Positions 34,853 to 45,300 of a DNA stretch of 64,000 nt are shown in pieces. The position numbers and the translations under genes were made by a program. The notes under the pieces were generated by a model. The model saw nothing but the letters and a program-made list of their open reading frames with translations, made no database searches and was not told the DNA's origin. Numbering within the stretch: the first letter of the stretch is position 1; each line of letters starts with the position of its first letter. Source of the DNA: Vibrio sinaloensis DSM 21326 (GTDB lineage: Bacteria; Pseudomonadota; Gammaproteobacteria; Enterobacterales; Vibrionaceae); NCBI RefSeq assembly GCF_000189275.1, contig NZ_AEVT01000108.1, positions 1 to 64,000 on the forward strand, read 5' to 3'.

Positions 34853-36568
34853 TTATGCCGTTTTTACATCTTCTCTTAAGCCCGTAAACTCAGGCATTAA
34901 AGAAATCAGTTGTTTGCTGTATTCATGCTGTGGATTCTTAAACAACTGCTCAGTAGGTGCCACTTCGAGTAGCGTGCCCATTTGCATCACACCGACTCGA
35001 TCGCACATCTGGCGAATAACCGGTAAATCGTGACTGATGAACAACATGGTGAGATTAAGCTCATCTTGCAAATCTTTGAGCAGATTAAGAATTTGTGCTT
35101 GAACGGACACATCCAGAGCAGATGTAGGTTCATCACAAATCAGTAAACGTGGACGCGTGGCTAGAGCACGAGCGATTGAAATACGTTGACGCTGACCACC
35201 AGAGAACTCATGTGGATACTTCACACCCGCCATTTGTCCTAGGCCAACATGATCCAACAGATCGTTGACGATCTGTCTGGTTTCCCCTTCGCTGTTAGTA
35301 AGCTTATGAAAACGAATAGGTTCCGCGATAATATCGAAAATCTTCATTCGCGGATTCATGGACGTGTATGGGTTTTGGAATACCATCTGCATCTGACGAC
35401 GCAATGGGCGACGCTCTTTTTCCGACTTAAGTGAAGTGAGATCGATCCCCTCAAAAGTGACCTTGCCTGAGTTAGGCGCATAAAGACCAGCAATCACACG
35501 AGCAATGGTCGATTTACCCGAACCTGACTCGCCCACTAAACCAAACGTCTCACCTTCAAAAACTTCAAAGCTGACATTGTTTGATGCCTGTACATACTCA
35601 CGGCGACTTTCGAATAAGGAGTCTTTAGTAACAAAACGTAGATTAACGTTCTCTACATTAAGTAATGAGCCAGTATAGTCGCGGTGGTCTTGGCTTTGGC
35701 CTAACCAGTGATTTTTGACATCGAGCGGCTCCATCTCCTGAGCTTCTTCGATATAAGACACCAGAGGGAAGCGATCGAGCTTCATATCGGAACGAGGAAC
35801 GGCAGAAATGAGACTGCGAGTGTATGAGTGGTCTGGGTCACCGAGAACCTTTGCCGTCGGGCCAAACTCAACCAAATCACCACGGTACATGACGGCAACG
35901 CGGTCTGTCACATTGGAAACCACGCCCATATCATGGGTCACTAGCATACAACCGACATTGTTTTTGATGCACAACTCGCGGATCAAGCTAAGAATTTGGT
36001 CTTGAATAGAGACATCAAGCGCAGTGGTGGGCTCATCAGCAATGATAAGATCAGGTTCACCGGCAAGGGCAATCGCGATAACCACACGTTGACGCATACC
36101 ACCAGAAAATTGGTGCGGGTACTGTTTTAGACGGTTTTCAGGCTGCGGAATTCCCACTTGCTGCATCAGCGAAAGCGCGCGTTGATAAGCCTCCTCATCC
36201 GTCACCTTCATATTGGCATGGATGGTTTCTTTCAACTGCTGCTCAACGGTAAATAGTGGGTTAAGGGACGTCATTGGGTCTTGGAATATAAAACCAATTT
36301 TTGACCCACGAACAGAACGCATCTGCTCTGGAGAAAGACCAGAAATCAGTTCTCCATCAAGATAAACGTCGCCGCTTGCGATACGACCGGGAGGACTTAG
36401 AAGGTCGATCACCGCATTACCGACTGTCGACTTGCCCGCTCCTGATTCACCAACAACACCAACGATTTCACCGCGCTCAATATTGAACGAGAGTGATTTC
36501 ACCGCGGCATGTACACCGTGACGTGACGGGTACTCAATACGAAGGTTTTTAACTTCTAAAAGTGACAT
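34853..36568 (-). CDS. ABC importer ATPase, fused DppD-DppF type
   Basis: One 571-residue polypeptide with two complete nucleotide-binding domains. Domain 1 (about 1-265) has Walker A GESGAGKSTVGNAV, signature FSGGMRQRVVIA and Walker B LIIADEPTTALD. Domain 2 (about 310-560) has GESGSGKSTIARVI, FSGGQRQRISIARAL and LLICDEPTSALD. Each is followed by an oligopeptide-transporter C-terminal region. Most peptide importers encode these as two genes (DppD and DppF). The best start is the ATG at 36568 (MSLLEVKNL) after GAGGT; the frame is open 30 codons further. First gene of the operon. Confidence 0.9.
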   Translation of the reverse strand: MSLLEVKNLRIEYPSRHGVHAAVKSLSFNIERGEIVGVVGESGAGKSTVGNAVIDLLSPPGRIASGDVYLDGELISGLSPEQMRSVRGSKIGFIFQDPMTSLNPLFTVEQQLKETIHANMKVTDEEAYQRALSLMQQVGIPQPENRLKQYPHQFSGGMRQRVVIAIALAGEPDLIIADEPTTALDVSIQDQILSLIRELCIKNNVGCMLVTHDMGVVSNVTDRVAVMYRGDLVEFGPTAKVLGDPDHSYTRSLISAVPRSDMKLDRFPLVSYIEEAQEMEPLDVKNHWLGQSQDHRDYTGSLLNVENVNLRFVTKDSLFESRREYVQASNNVSFEVFEGETFGLVGESGSGKSTIARVIAGLYAPNSGKVTFEGIDLTSLKSEKERRPLRRQMQMVFQNPYTSMNPRMKIFDIIAEPIRFHKLTNSEGETRQIVNDLLDHVGLGQMAGVKYPHEFSGGQRQRISIARALATRPRLLICDEPTSALDVSVQAQILNLLKDLQDELNLTMLFISHDLPVIRQMCDRVGVMQMGTLLEVAPTEQLFKNPQHEYSKQLISLMPEFTGLREDVKTA

Positions 36569-37189
36569 TAACCAGACCTCTACTGCTTTGGCAGCTTTCT
36601 GCCCTGTCTGAAATTGAATCCATTCAAGCCAGAGCGTATAGGTATAGCGTTCTGACAATTTATAAGCTCATCAATTTGGCAAAAAATTCACAGAAAAGCA
36701 ACAAAGGTAGGATAAAAAGTTGAAATAGAACAAAAAACAAGCAGCTTAACAAAATAAATATGCAAAACTGCTATATCTTCCATTGGTCATACCTGCCTAA
36801 AAAGTGCAGCATAGACCAGTAAAACCCTTGAATTTTGGTTATTTGACATCGCATTTAGTTATAAGACAAAGCGAATATAAATTCAATTTACCAACCACCA
36901 CAAGCGTTAACAAAATAAAAACATAAATCTACCTTAGCACCTTAATATAGATTTATAGACCACAAAGAGTCGTATTACCAAAATTTAAACAAAACAAAAA
37001 ACACACAAACCAGACCGATCACCTACGATTATTTTCCGCGTAGTTTACTAGTGAATAATGCTTAAGTATGAGGCTCTAAAGGTTGGGCTCACTTTCTTGT
37101 GTAGGTATAAGCATGATCAATATGGCAGCCAATAACAGGCTGGCCGTGGTTGGGAATACAGAGAGTAAATTTATCTAACGACAGAAATG
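36569..37189. other. Non-coding AT-rich spacer with ABC operon promoter region
   Basis: This 620-bp stretch has no convincing gene on either strand. It is A+T-rich from 36660 to 37080 and must contain the promoter of the leftward ABC operon. At 37123-37145 a small hairpin is possible (CAGCC / GGCTG). A 25-codon frame at 37058 lacks a ribosome-binding site. Confidence 0.6.
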
Positions 37190-37219
37190 AAAAAAGCCTC
37201 AGTCTTTCGACTGAGGCTT
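37190..37219 (-). terminator. Terminator of the tRNA operon
   Basis: On the minus strand a perfect 11-bp stem AAGCCTCAGTC / GACTGAGGCTT (loop GAAA) is followed by TTTT, 8 bp downstream of tRNA-Pro. Confidence 0.93.
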
Positions 37220-37226
37220 CTTATAG

Positions 37227-37303
<77 letters not shown>

Positions 37304-37332
37304 ACAATGTATTTTTTTACTTGGTTTACGTT

Positions 37333-37404
37333 ATAGAGGATCAACCCTCTGGTCCCGCTTATTCCAACAGCCGAGATGCGCTACAGACAACACTACTCAC
37401 CGAC
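37333..37404 (-). pseudogene. Decayed tRNA-Pro copy
   Basis: A 70-bp segment between tRNA-His and tRNA-Pro matches the intact tRNA-Pro in three blocks: ACCCTCTGGTCCC, AGATGCGCTAC and a near-identical CT(A)CTCACCGAC acceptor end (plus-strand reading). The anticodon region has a ~16-base insertion, and the T-arm is shortened and mutated, so it cannot fold into a functional tRNA. It is a remnant of a tandem duplication inside the operon. Confidence 0.75.
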
Positions 37405-37470
37405 TTATGTTTTGTCTCGACTTTAATTCAAGACAGGAAGCAAAGCTACCCTTCTCTATAAAAGAGAAAA

Positions 37471-37547
37471 TGGGGTGGCTAACGGGATTTGAACCCGCGA
37501 CAACTGGAATCACAATCCAGGGCTCTACCAACTGAGCTATAGCCACC
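37471..37547 (-). tRNA. tRNA-His(GUG)
   Basis: 77 nt including the G at -1 and encoded CCA. Sequence GGTGGCTATAGCTCAGTTGG at the 5' end, anticodon GTG in TTGTGAT, T-arm GCGGGTTCAAATCCCGT. Nearly identical to E. coli hisR. Middle gene of the operon. Confidence 0.97.
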
Positions 37548-37578
37548 ACTGATTTTTACCGATAAACCTTTAGGCGAA

Positions 37579-37655
<77 letters not shown>

Positions 37656-37676
37656 ATGCCCTATCGGCGGAGTGGA

Positions 37677-37705
37677 ATAATACGTATATCACACTATGTC
37701 GTCTA
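37677..37705 (-). promoter_or_regulatory. Promoter of the tRNA operon
   Basis: On the minus strand TAGACG (-35), a 17-bp spacer and TATTAT (-10) are followed by a GC-rich discriminator (CCACTCCGCC), as in stringently controlled stable-RNA promoters. It lies about 20 bp upstream of the tRNA-Arg 5' end. Confidence 0.6.
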
Positions 37706-37960
37706 GTACTTTTTCAACTTTTTTTATCGTTTGGTGCCTTTTTCAGCAATTAAAGTGTGATAAACCCCTATTTCCCATTATATAACTGATATGAAGGAGG
37801 TAACTTGCTGTTTATTGCAACAAGTTAACAGGATATAATCACCCATTGTTTACATTGATTTAACAGCAAACGCCTCGTTATATACGGGCCGTGAACTGCC
37901 GTTGGTCATAATCACACTCTAATAAATGGGTAAGCACGAACTTACCTTCAGGAATGTAAA

Positions 37961-38383
37961 GTGAGTTTAATGGATATGTCTCGAAAATTATTAACCGCTT
38001 TGGTCGCTGCGATCACTTTTTCTAGCGCCTCTTTTGCAGCAAGCGTAAGCCAAGAAAACTATGATGCTATTGCAGAACGTATTAAACCTGTTGGTGATGT
38101 TTACCTAGCAGGCGCGGAGCCAGTGAAAGCTGAGCCAACCGGCCCACGTGATGGTGCAGCCGTCTACGGTACTTTCTGTATCGCTTGTCACGCATCCGGT
38201 GTCAGCGGCGCACCAAAAACGGGTGACGCTGGAGATTGGGCTCCGCGTATCGCGCAAGGTAAAGATGTACTGGCAGACCACGCTATCAACGGCTTCAACG
38301 CGATGCCAGCAAAAGGTTCATGTATGGACTGTTCAGATGATGAAATCATCGCAGCAATTGAACACATGATCGAAGGGTTGTAA
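37961..38383 (+). CDS. Cytochrome c5
   Basis: Periplasmic monoheme electron carrier of 140 residues with a signal peptide (about 1-27, FAA-S). The heme site is CIACH (C73, C76, H77), the likely axial methionine is M115 in NAMPAKG, and the class-typical extra disulfide is CMDC (C121, C124). GTG at 37961 has AGGA 7 bases upstream and is taken as start; the ATG at 37970 is the alternative. Monocistronic with a strong terminator. Likely donates electrons to terminal oxidases. Confidence 0.92.
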   Translation: MSLMDMSRKLLTALVAAITFSSASFAASVSQENYDAIAERIKPVGDVYLAGAEPVKAEPTGPRDGAAVYGTFCIACHASGVSGAPKTGDAGDWAPRIAQGKDVLADHAINGFNAMPAKGSCMDCSDDEIIAAIEHMIEGL

Positions 38384-38402
38384 TTCCACCCTATCGAAAG
38401 AG

Positions 38403-38435
38403 AAAAGGCTTGGTAAACACCAAGCCTTTTTTGTT
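38403..38435. terminator. Terminator between cytochrome c5 and rep
   Basis: Stem AAAAGGCTTGGT / ACCAAGCCTTTT with loop AAAC and a long T run on the plus strand; it lies between convergent genes, with A residues that could also serve the rep side. Confidence 0.92.
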
Positions 38436-38436
38436 T

Positions 38437-40455
38437 TTAGTTCTTATTAAACATAGCCTTTAGATTAGCGATATGTGCCTGCCCTTTTGCCATTCGCTCT
38501 TCGGCAGATTGTGGCTTCTTGGTTGCCTCCCACTCAACGTCATCAAAAGGTAATTCATCAAGGAAGCGGCTTTGAGTCGGTTTGATCAACTCACCAAATT
38601 GACGGCGCTCTTTACACATAGTGAAGGTCAATTCACGCTGAGCTCGAGTGATACCGACATACATTAGGCGACGCTCTTCCTCGACATTATCCTCATCGAT
38701 ACTGGTCTGGTGCGGCAAAATGCCTTCCTCAGAGCCAATCAGATACACATAAGGAAACTCCAAACCTTTTGACGCATGCAGCGTCATTAGTTGAACTGCA
38801 TCGCTGTCATCGTCCTCTTCCCCGCGTTCCATCATATCGCGCAAGGTTAGGCGTTGAACGACTTCTTTAATGGTCTTCTCTTCTTGGTCATAGTTGTCAC
38901 CTTCCAAATCGGCCACGATCCAAGAGTAAAGGTCGGACACGTTCTTCATTCGCATTTCTGCCGCTTTCGGACTCGAAGACGTTTCGTACAGCCAATCTTC
39001 GTAGTTAATATCTCGCACCAATGAGCGCACCGCTTCAACCGTATCACCGCGCTCCGCTTGGTCAGCAATTTTTACCAGCCACGCAGTGAATCGACGCAAG
39101 TTTTCAAGCCCCCGACCAGACAAGCTTTGCTCGAGTCCAAGTTCAAAACTTGCTTCAAATAAGCTTTTGCCGCGCATATTGGCGTAACTGCCCAGTTTTT
39201 CCAACGTTACTGGGCCAATTTCACGCCTTGGCGTATTAACAATACGCAAAAACGCATTGTCGTCATCTGGATTTACCAGCACGCGTAAGTAAGCCATGAT
39301 GTCTTTGATCTCTGCTCGTGCGAAGAAAGATGTCCCGCCTGACAATTTATAAGGCACGCGGTTTTGCATCAGCGATTTTTCGATCAAGCGTGATTGATGG
39401 TTACCTCTATATAAGATCGCATAATCTTTATATTCGGTGCGATTTAAAAACTTGTGAGCAATCAGTTCACCCGTTACCCGTTCAGCTTCATGCTCTTCAT
39501 TTTTAGCCAGCAATACTTTGAGCTTCTCACCATCTGGAATCTCAGAGAAGAGCGACTTCTCATATACGTGGGGGTTGTTTGCAATCAGAATGTTCGCCGC
39601 GCGCAAAATGCGGCTGGTTGAACGGTAATTCTGCTCAAGCTTAATCAAACGTAAGCTGGGGTAATCTTCACCAAGTAGCACTAGGTTCTGCGGCTTCGCA
39701 CCTCGCCAAGAGTAGATCGATTGATCATCATCCCCTACGACAGTCAAACGCCCACGCTCACCAACAATTAACTTCACCAATTCGTATTGACTGGTGTTGG
39801 TATCTTGGTACTCGTCGACCAACAAGTAACGAATCCGATTCTGCCAGCGCTGGCGAACCTCTTCATTAGTGCGCAGCAATAGAACGGGTAACGCAATCAA
39901 GTCATCGAAATCGAGAGCGTTATAAGCCTTCATTTGTTTCTGGTACATCTCAAAGCAGAATGCAAATAACTGTTGCTGTTCACCTTTTGCTTGCGCTTTA
40001 ACCTGGTCTGGCGTCAGCATGTCATTTTTCCAGTTGGAAATCGCACTCAACAAGCTACGCAGCAAATCTTTGTCACCATCGAGCTGTTTCTCCGTCAGCT
40101 CTTTGAGCAGCGCCAACTGGTCTTGATCATCAAAAAGCGAGAAACCTGACTTAAGACCCAGCGCCTTATACTCTCGTTTTATGATAGTCAGACCCAGTGT
40201 ATGGAATGTCGATACCATCAACCCTTTGGCTTCATTCTTACCTAACGTCTGTCCAACACGCTCTTTCATTTCACGCGCGGCCTTGTTGGTAAAGGTTACT
40301 GCCGCAATGTTTCGCGCTTTGTAGCCACACTGCTGAACCAGGTAAGCAATCTTATTGGTAATTACACGAGTTTTACCTGAACCAGCACCGGCCAGTACAA
40401 GGCATGGTCCTGATACATATTTAACGGCTTCATCTTGTCTAGGGTTCAGCTTCAT
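38437..40455 (-). CDS. rep: ATP-dependent DNA helicase Rep
   Basis: Superfamily 1 3'-5' helicase that travels with the replisome and removes protein roadblocks. The 672-residue protein starts at the ATG at 40455 (MKLNPRQDEAVKYV), as in E. coli; the frame is open 35 codons further upstream. Motifs: Walker A AGAGSGKTRVITNKI, motif II DEYQDTNTSQYEL, GDDDQSIYSWRGA, QNYRSTSRILRA, LMTLHASKGLEFPYV and YVGITRAQRELT. The C-terminus lacks the UvrD Tudor region, supporting Rep over UvrD. Confidence 0.96.
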   Translation of the reverse strand: MKLNPRQDEAVKYVSGPCLVLAGAGSGKTRVITNKIAYLVQQCGYKARNIAAVTFTNKAAREMKERVGQTLGKNEAKGLMVSTFHTLGLTIIKREYKALGLKSGFSLFDDQDQLALLKELTEKQLDGDKDLLRSLLSAISNWKNDMLTPDQVKAQAKGEQQQLFAFCFEMYQKQMKAYNALDFDDLIALPVLLLRTNEEVRQRWQNRIRYLLVDEYQDTNTSQYELVKLIVGERGRLTVVGDDDQSIYSWRGAKPQNLVLLGEDYPSLRLIKLEQNYRSTSRILRAANILIANNPHVYEKSLFSEIPDGEKLKVLLAKNEEHEAERVTGELIAHKFLNRTEYKDYAILYRGNHQSRLIEKSLMQNRVPYKLSGGTSFFARAEIKDIMAYLRVLVNPDDDNAFLRIVNTPRREIGPVTLEKLGSYANMRGKSLFEASFELGLEQSLSGRGLENLRRFTAWLVKIADQAERGDTVEAVRSLVRDINYEDWLYETSSSPKAAEMRMKNVSDLYSWIVADLEGDNYDQEEKTIKEVVQRLTLRDMMERGEEDDDSDAVQLMTLHASKGLEFPYVYLIGSEEGILPHQTSIDEDNVEEERRLMYVGITRAQRELTFTMCKERRQFGELIKPTQSRFLDELPFDDVEWEATKKPQSAEERMAKGQAHIANLKAMFNKN

Positions 40456-40620
40456 AGGTGTCTCAAAGGCGAAAAAAGGTGGCGCATATAATAATGGTGC
40501 TACAGATCGATTGCTATTGTTAATCGTAAAGCATTTACGCTTCCGTATTTTCTTAATCACAATAAATTTTGCTGATTAATTTAAATACTTTATTGCACAA
40601 CTGTATAGTAGTTAGGCTAT

Positions 40621-40642
40621 AATGAATGAACGTTCATTCATT
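40621..40642. promoter_or_regulatory. Palindromic operator of vexR
   Basis: A perfect 22-bp palindrome AATGAATGAAC / GTTCATTCATT lies just upstream of the TetR-family gene, 13 bp before its best start codon. TetR regulators typically bind such sites, so it is the expected autoregulatory and vexAB operator. Confidence 0.85.
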
Positions 40643-40654
40643 GGTGGTGGGATC

Positions 40655-41236
40655 ATGTCCAGTAACAGCCAAGTAGATAAGCGCGAGCAAATTTTGGCGG
40701 CGGCTGAAAAGCTGATTGCGGAGTCTGGCTTTCAGGGCCTATCCATGCACAAGCTGGCAAAAGAAGCGGGCGTGGCTGCAGGCACTATCTATCGTTATTT
40801 CTCAGATAAAGAGCACCTCCTCGATGAAGTACGTTTAATGGTGGTACAGCGTATTGCGACAGCCGTTCAAGCGGGAGTTAGCGACGATATGCCGTTAAAA
40901 GAACGCTATCGAACTATGTGGCTCAATATATGGAATCTAGCAGCATCCAATATTGATACCATAAGCAATCGCGTTCAATATGAGTCTTTACCCTGTGCAA
41001 ATAAGCGCAACACTCGGGAACTTGAGCGAGAAATGTTTGCCCAAGTTGATCGCTTGTTCGTGCAAGGCAAAGAGCAAGGAATCTTTAAGCCATTAGATAA
41101 CGAAATTTTATCGGGGCTAAGCTTCGAGGCGAGTGTCGCACTCTCTCGCAAGCATGCTTTGGGGTTTTATCAACTGGATGAAAAAGCGCTCGACGCTGCG
41201 ATTGAAGCCAGTTGGGATGCAATAATTCAACATTAA
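40655..41236 (+). CDS. vexR: TetR-family regulator VexR of the VexAB efflux operon
   Basis: DNA-binding regulator of 193 residues. The N-terminal TetR domain shows REQILAAAEKLIAESGFQ and the helix-turn-helix LAKEAGVAAGTIYRYFSDKEHLLDEV; the C-terminal part is the ligand domain. The frame is open to an ATG at 40622, but that codon lies inside the operator palindrome; the ATG at 40655, preceded by GGTGGTGGGATC, is the better start. It precedes the RND pump genes by 18 bp, the order of V. cholerae vexRAB, and the chromosomal neighbourhood (ilvC) is also the same. Bile salts and detergents are known signals for that system. Confidence 0.85.
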   Translation: MSSNSQVDKREQILAAAEKLIAESGFQGLSMHKLAKEAGVAAGTIYRYFSDKEHLLDEVRLMVVQRIATAVQAGVSDDMPLKERYRTMWLNIWNLAASNIDTISNRVQYESLPCANKRNTRELEREMFAQVDRLFVQGKEQGIFKPLDNEILSGLSFEASVALSRKHALGFYQLDEKALDAAIEASWDAIIQH

Positions 41237-41254
41237 CTTGGAGTTCTAGTAAGA

Positions 41255-42361
41255 ATGAAAAAGTGGACTTTCTTTATGTTACTTATCGCGATACTGCTGT
41301 TTGGCAGTGTGATAGGTTTCAATCTAATCAAGCAGCAGAAGATCGCTGAGTACATGGCGAATCTCCCTGAGCCAGAGTTTCCTGTGACGGTTACCGAAGT
41401 CCAGCCAGTAGACTGGGTTCCTGTAATCGAAGCGATTGGCTTCATCGAACCGAACCAAGGTGTGACCGTTGCCAACGAAACCAGTGGTGTGATCGATGAG
41501 ATTACTTTTGATTCAGGCACTCAGGTAGAAGAAGGCCAATCTTTGGTATTGCTAGATTCCGCCGTTGAGAAAGCAAATCTAAAAAGTACTCAAGCGAAGC
41601 TGCCTGCAGCTCAAGCAAAATACAAACGTTACCAAGGTCTATACAATAAAGGCTCTATCTCAAAAGAAGCGTACGATGAAGCAGAAGCTAACTACTTCTC
41701 ACTTCAAGCAGACATTGAGAGCCTAAAAGCATCGATTGACCGCCGTGAAATCAAAGCACCATTTGCTGGCGTTGTGGGTATTCGTAATGTTTACCTAGGT
41801 CAGTACCTGCAAGCTGGTACTGATATTGTTCGTTTGGAAGATACAAGCGTTATGCGCCTGCGTTTCACGGTTCCACAAACCGACATTTCTCGCATCAGCA
41901 TTGGCCAAGCAATCGACATCTTCGTCGATGCATACCCAGAGCGCCCTTTCCAAGGTTCTATTTCGGCAATCGAGCCTGCGGTTAACGTTCAAAGCGGTCT
42001 GATTCAAGTCCAAGCAGACATTCCAAACAGTGATGGGAAACTGCGTAGCGGTATGTTCGCGCGCGCCAACATCATTTTGCCTAAGTTAGAAAATCAAGTA
42101 ACGCTACCGCAAACCGCGATTACCTTTACTCTGTATGGCGATAACGTCTACATCGTAACAGACGTCGATGGTGAAAAACGCGTTAAGCAGAGTGTTGTTA
42201 AGGTTGGTGAACGTACAGCAGACATCGCACACATCTTAGAAGGCGTTAAACCGGGTGACATCGTGGTGACATCTGGTCAAGTTCGTCTAAGTAACGATGC
42301 GAAAGTTCGTGTAGTAGAAAGCGATGCGACTACTCCACCAGCTGAAACACCAATGCTGTAA
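41255..42361 (+). CDS. vexA: RND efflux membrane-fusion protein VexA
   Basis: Periplasmic adaptor of 368 residues: an N-terminal membrane anchor (FFMLLIAILLFGSVIGFNLI), lipoyl half-motifs (TVANETSGVIDEITFDSGTQ and IKAPFAGVVGIRNVYLGQYL) flanking an alpha-helical hairpin (about 110-150), a beta-barrel domain and a membrane-proximal domain. It links the pump to TolC. There is no lipobox Cys. It is followed by vexB after 11 bp. Naming rests on synteny with V. cholerae. Confidence 0.88.
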   Translation: MKKWTFFMLLIAILLFGSVIGFNLIKQQKIAEYMANLPEPEFPVTVTEVQPVDWVPVIEAIGFIEPNQGVTVANETSGVIDEITFDSGTQVEEGQSLVLLDSAVEKANLKSTQAKLPAAQAKYKRYQGLYNKGSISKEAYDEAEANYFSLQADIESLKASIDRREIKAPFAGVVGIRNVYLGQYLQAGTDIVRLEDTSVMRLRFTVPQTDISRISIGQAIDIFVDAYPERPFQGSISAIEPAVNVQSGLIQVQADIPNSDGKLRSGMFARANIILPKLENQVTLPQTAITFTLYGDNVYIVTDVDGEKRVKQSVVKVGERTADIAHILEGVKPGDIVVTSGQVRLSNDAKVRVVESDATTPPAETPML

Positions 42362-42372
42362 TTGGAGGCCTC

Positions 42373-45300
42373 ATGCGCTTTACTGATGTTTTTATTAAAC
42401 GTCCAGTTTTAGCGGTATCGATCAGTTTCTTGATCGCCCTGCTTGGTTTACAAGCGGTGTTCAAGATGCAGGTTCGCGAATACCCTGAAATGACAAACAC
42501 AGTAGTAACGGTTACAACCAGTTACTACGGTGCCAGTGCCGATCTGATCCAAGGCTTTATTACTCAGCCCCTGGAGCAGGCCGTCGCGCAGGCAGACAAT
42601 ATCGACTATATGACTTCATCGTCGGTATTGGGCAGTTCTACCATTACCGTTAACATGAAGTTGAATACCGACCCGAATGCAGCACTATCTGACATTCTGG
42701 CCAAAACCAACTCGGTACGTTCTCAGCTTCCAAAAGAAGCGGAAGACCCAACGGTAACGATGTCGACTGGTTCGACAACTGCGGTGCTTTACATCGGCTT
42801 TACCAGCGATGAGTTGTCTTCAAGCCAGATTACTGACTACCTAGAACGTGTAATCAACCCTCAGCTGTTCACTGTAAACGGTGTATCCAAGGTCGATCTA
42901 TACGGTGGTATGAAGTACGCACTGCGTATTTGGCTAGATCCTGCCAAGATGGCGGCGCTAGGCTTGACCGCAACCGACGTAATGAATGTGCTTAATGCTA
43001 ACAACTACCAGTCAGCAACAGGTCAGGCAATCGGTGAGTTCGTTCTTTACAATGGTACTGCAGACACTCAAATCTCGAACGTAGAAGAACTTGAAAACCT
43101 AGTGGTGAGCTCTGACGAAGGCAGTATTACTCGTCTAAGCGACATCGCCAAGGTCACGCTAGAGAAGAGTCACGATGTCTATCGCGCAAGTGCGAATGGT
43201 CAGGAAGCGGTTGTTGCAGCCATCAACGCTGCGCCAAGTGCTAACCCAATCAATATCGCAGCAGACGTACTTGAACTACTGCCTCAACTAGAGCGCAACC
43301 TGCCAAGTACGATCAAGATGAACGTGATGTACGACTCAACAATCGCAATCAATGAGTCGATCAACGAAGTAATCAAAACCATCGTTGAAGCAGCACTGAT
43401 TGTACTGGTTGTAATTACGCTGTTCCTAGGTTCATTCCGTGCAGTAATCATCCCTATCGTAACTATCCCACTGTCTTTGATTGGTGTGGCAATGGTGATG
43501 CAGGGAATGGGTTTCTCATGGAACTTAATGACGCTTCTGGCAATGGTTCTCGCCATCGGCCTTGTGGTTGATGATGCGATCGTTGTTCTTGAGAACGTCG
43601 ACCGTCACATTAAGCTGGGTGAATCACCATTCCGCGCGGCGATCATTGGTACACGCGAAATCGCGGTACCGGTTATCGCAATGACGTTGACGCTGGGTGC
43701 GGTATATGCGCCAATCGCATTAATGGGTGGTATCACAGGCTCGCTGTTCAAAGAGTTTGCTTTAACCCTAGCGGGTTCAGTATTCGTTTCGGGTATCGTG
43801 GCACTGACATTATCGCCAATGATGTGTTCAAAAATGCTGAAGGCCAACGAAGAGCCAAGCAAGTTTGAACAGAAAGTTCACCACGTTCTTGATGGTATGA
43901 CTAACCGCTACGCTAAAATGCTTAGCGCCGTTATGCAGCATCGTCCGGTAGTGATTGCATTTGCCGTGATCGTATTTGGCAGCTTGCCAATGCTGTTCAA
44001 GTTTATCCCAAGTGAACTGGCTCCGTCGGAAGATAAAGGCGTGATCATGCTACTAGGTACGGCACCGTCGAATGCGAACCTAGATTTCATGCAGAACACC
44101 ATGAACGACGTCAATACCATTCTGTCAGATCAGCCAGAAGTTGCTTATGCTCAGGTGTTTACTGGTGTGCCTAACTCGAACCAAGCCTTTGGTATTGCCT
44201 CGATGGTGCCATGGAGTGAACGAGAAGCGAGCCAGTCGGAAGTCGCTAACCGCGTAGGTGGTCTAGTCGGTAACGTTCCTGGCATGGCGGTAACAGCCTT
44301 CCAGATGCCAGAATTACCAGGTGCTGGTTCTGGTCTACCAATTCAGTTTGTCATTACCACACCTAACGCGTTTGAGAGCCTGTTCTCTATTGCGACGGAT
44401 GTACTGACTGAAGTGAAATCTAGCCCGATGTTCGTCTACTCAGATCTTGATCTGAACTACGATTCTGCGACGATGAAAATCAGCATCGACAAAGATAAGG
44501 CGGGTGCGTATGGCGTCACCATGCAAGATATTGGTATCACGCTGTCAACCATGATGGCAGATGGCTACGTAAACCGTATCGACCTAAATGGTCGCTCGTA
44601 CGAAGTTATTCCTCAGGTAGAACGTAAATGGCGTCTAAACCCTGAATCAATGAATAACTACTATGTACGCAGTGCGGATGGTAAAGCCGTACCTCTAGGC
44701 AGCTTGATCACTATTGATGTCGTGGCGGAGCCTCGCTCTCTTCCTCACTTCAACCAGTTGAACTCAGCAACCGTAGGTGCCGTACCAGCGCCAGGTTCTG
44801 CGATGGGCGATGCGATTGCGTGGTTTGAAGACATCGCAGCGAGCAAGCTACCAAGTGGCTACAACCATGACTACATGGGCGAAGCTCGCCAGTACGTGAC
44901 AGAAGGCAGTGCACTGTACGCAACCTTCGGTCTGGCTCTAGCGATCATCTTCTTGGTTCTCGCGATTCAGTTCGAGTCATTGAAAGATCCATTGGTCATC
45001 ATGGTGTCGGTTCCTCTCGCAATATGTGGTGCCCTGATTGCGCTTGCTTGGGGTGCAGCAACGATGAACATCTACTCTCAGGTTGGTCTGATTACTCTGG
45101 TTGGTCTGATCACCAAGCACGGTATCTTGATCTGTGAAGTGGCTAAAGAAGAGCAGTTGCACAATAAACTGAGTAAAACAGAAGCGGTGATGGAAGCGGC
45201 AAAAGTACGTTTACGCCCAATCCTAATGACCACAGCAGCGATGATTGCTGGCCTTATCCCACTGATGTATGCAAGTGGCGCAGGTGCAGCACAGCGCTTT

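Noticed and set aside
37058..37135. 25-codon frame MLKYEALKVGLTFL...
   Set aside because: No ribosome-binding site, ends quickly, no context.
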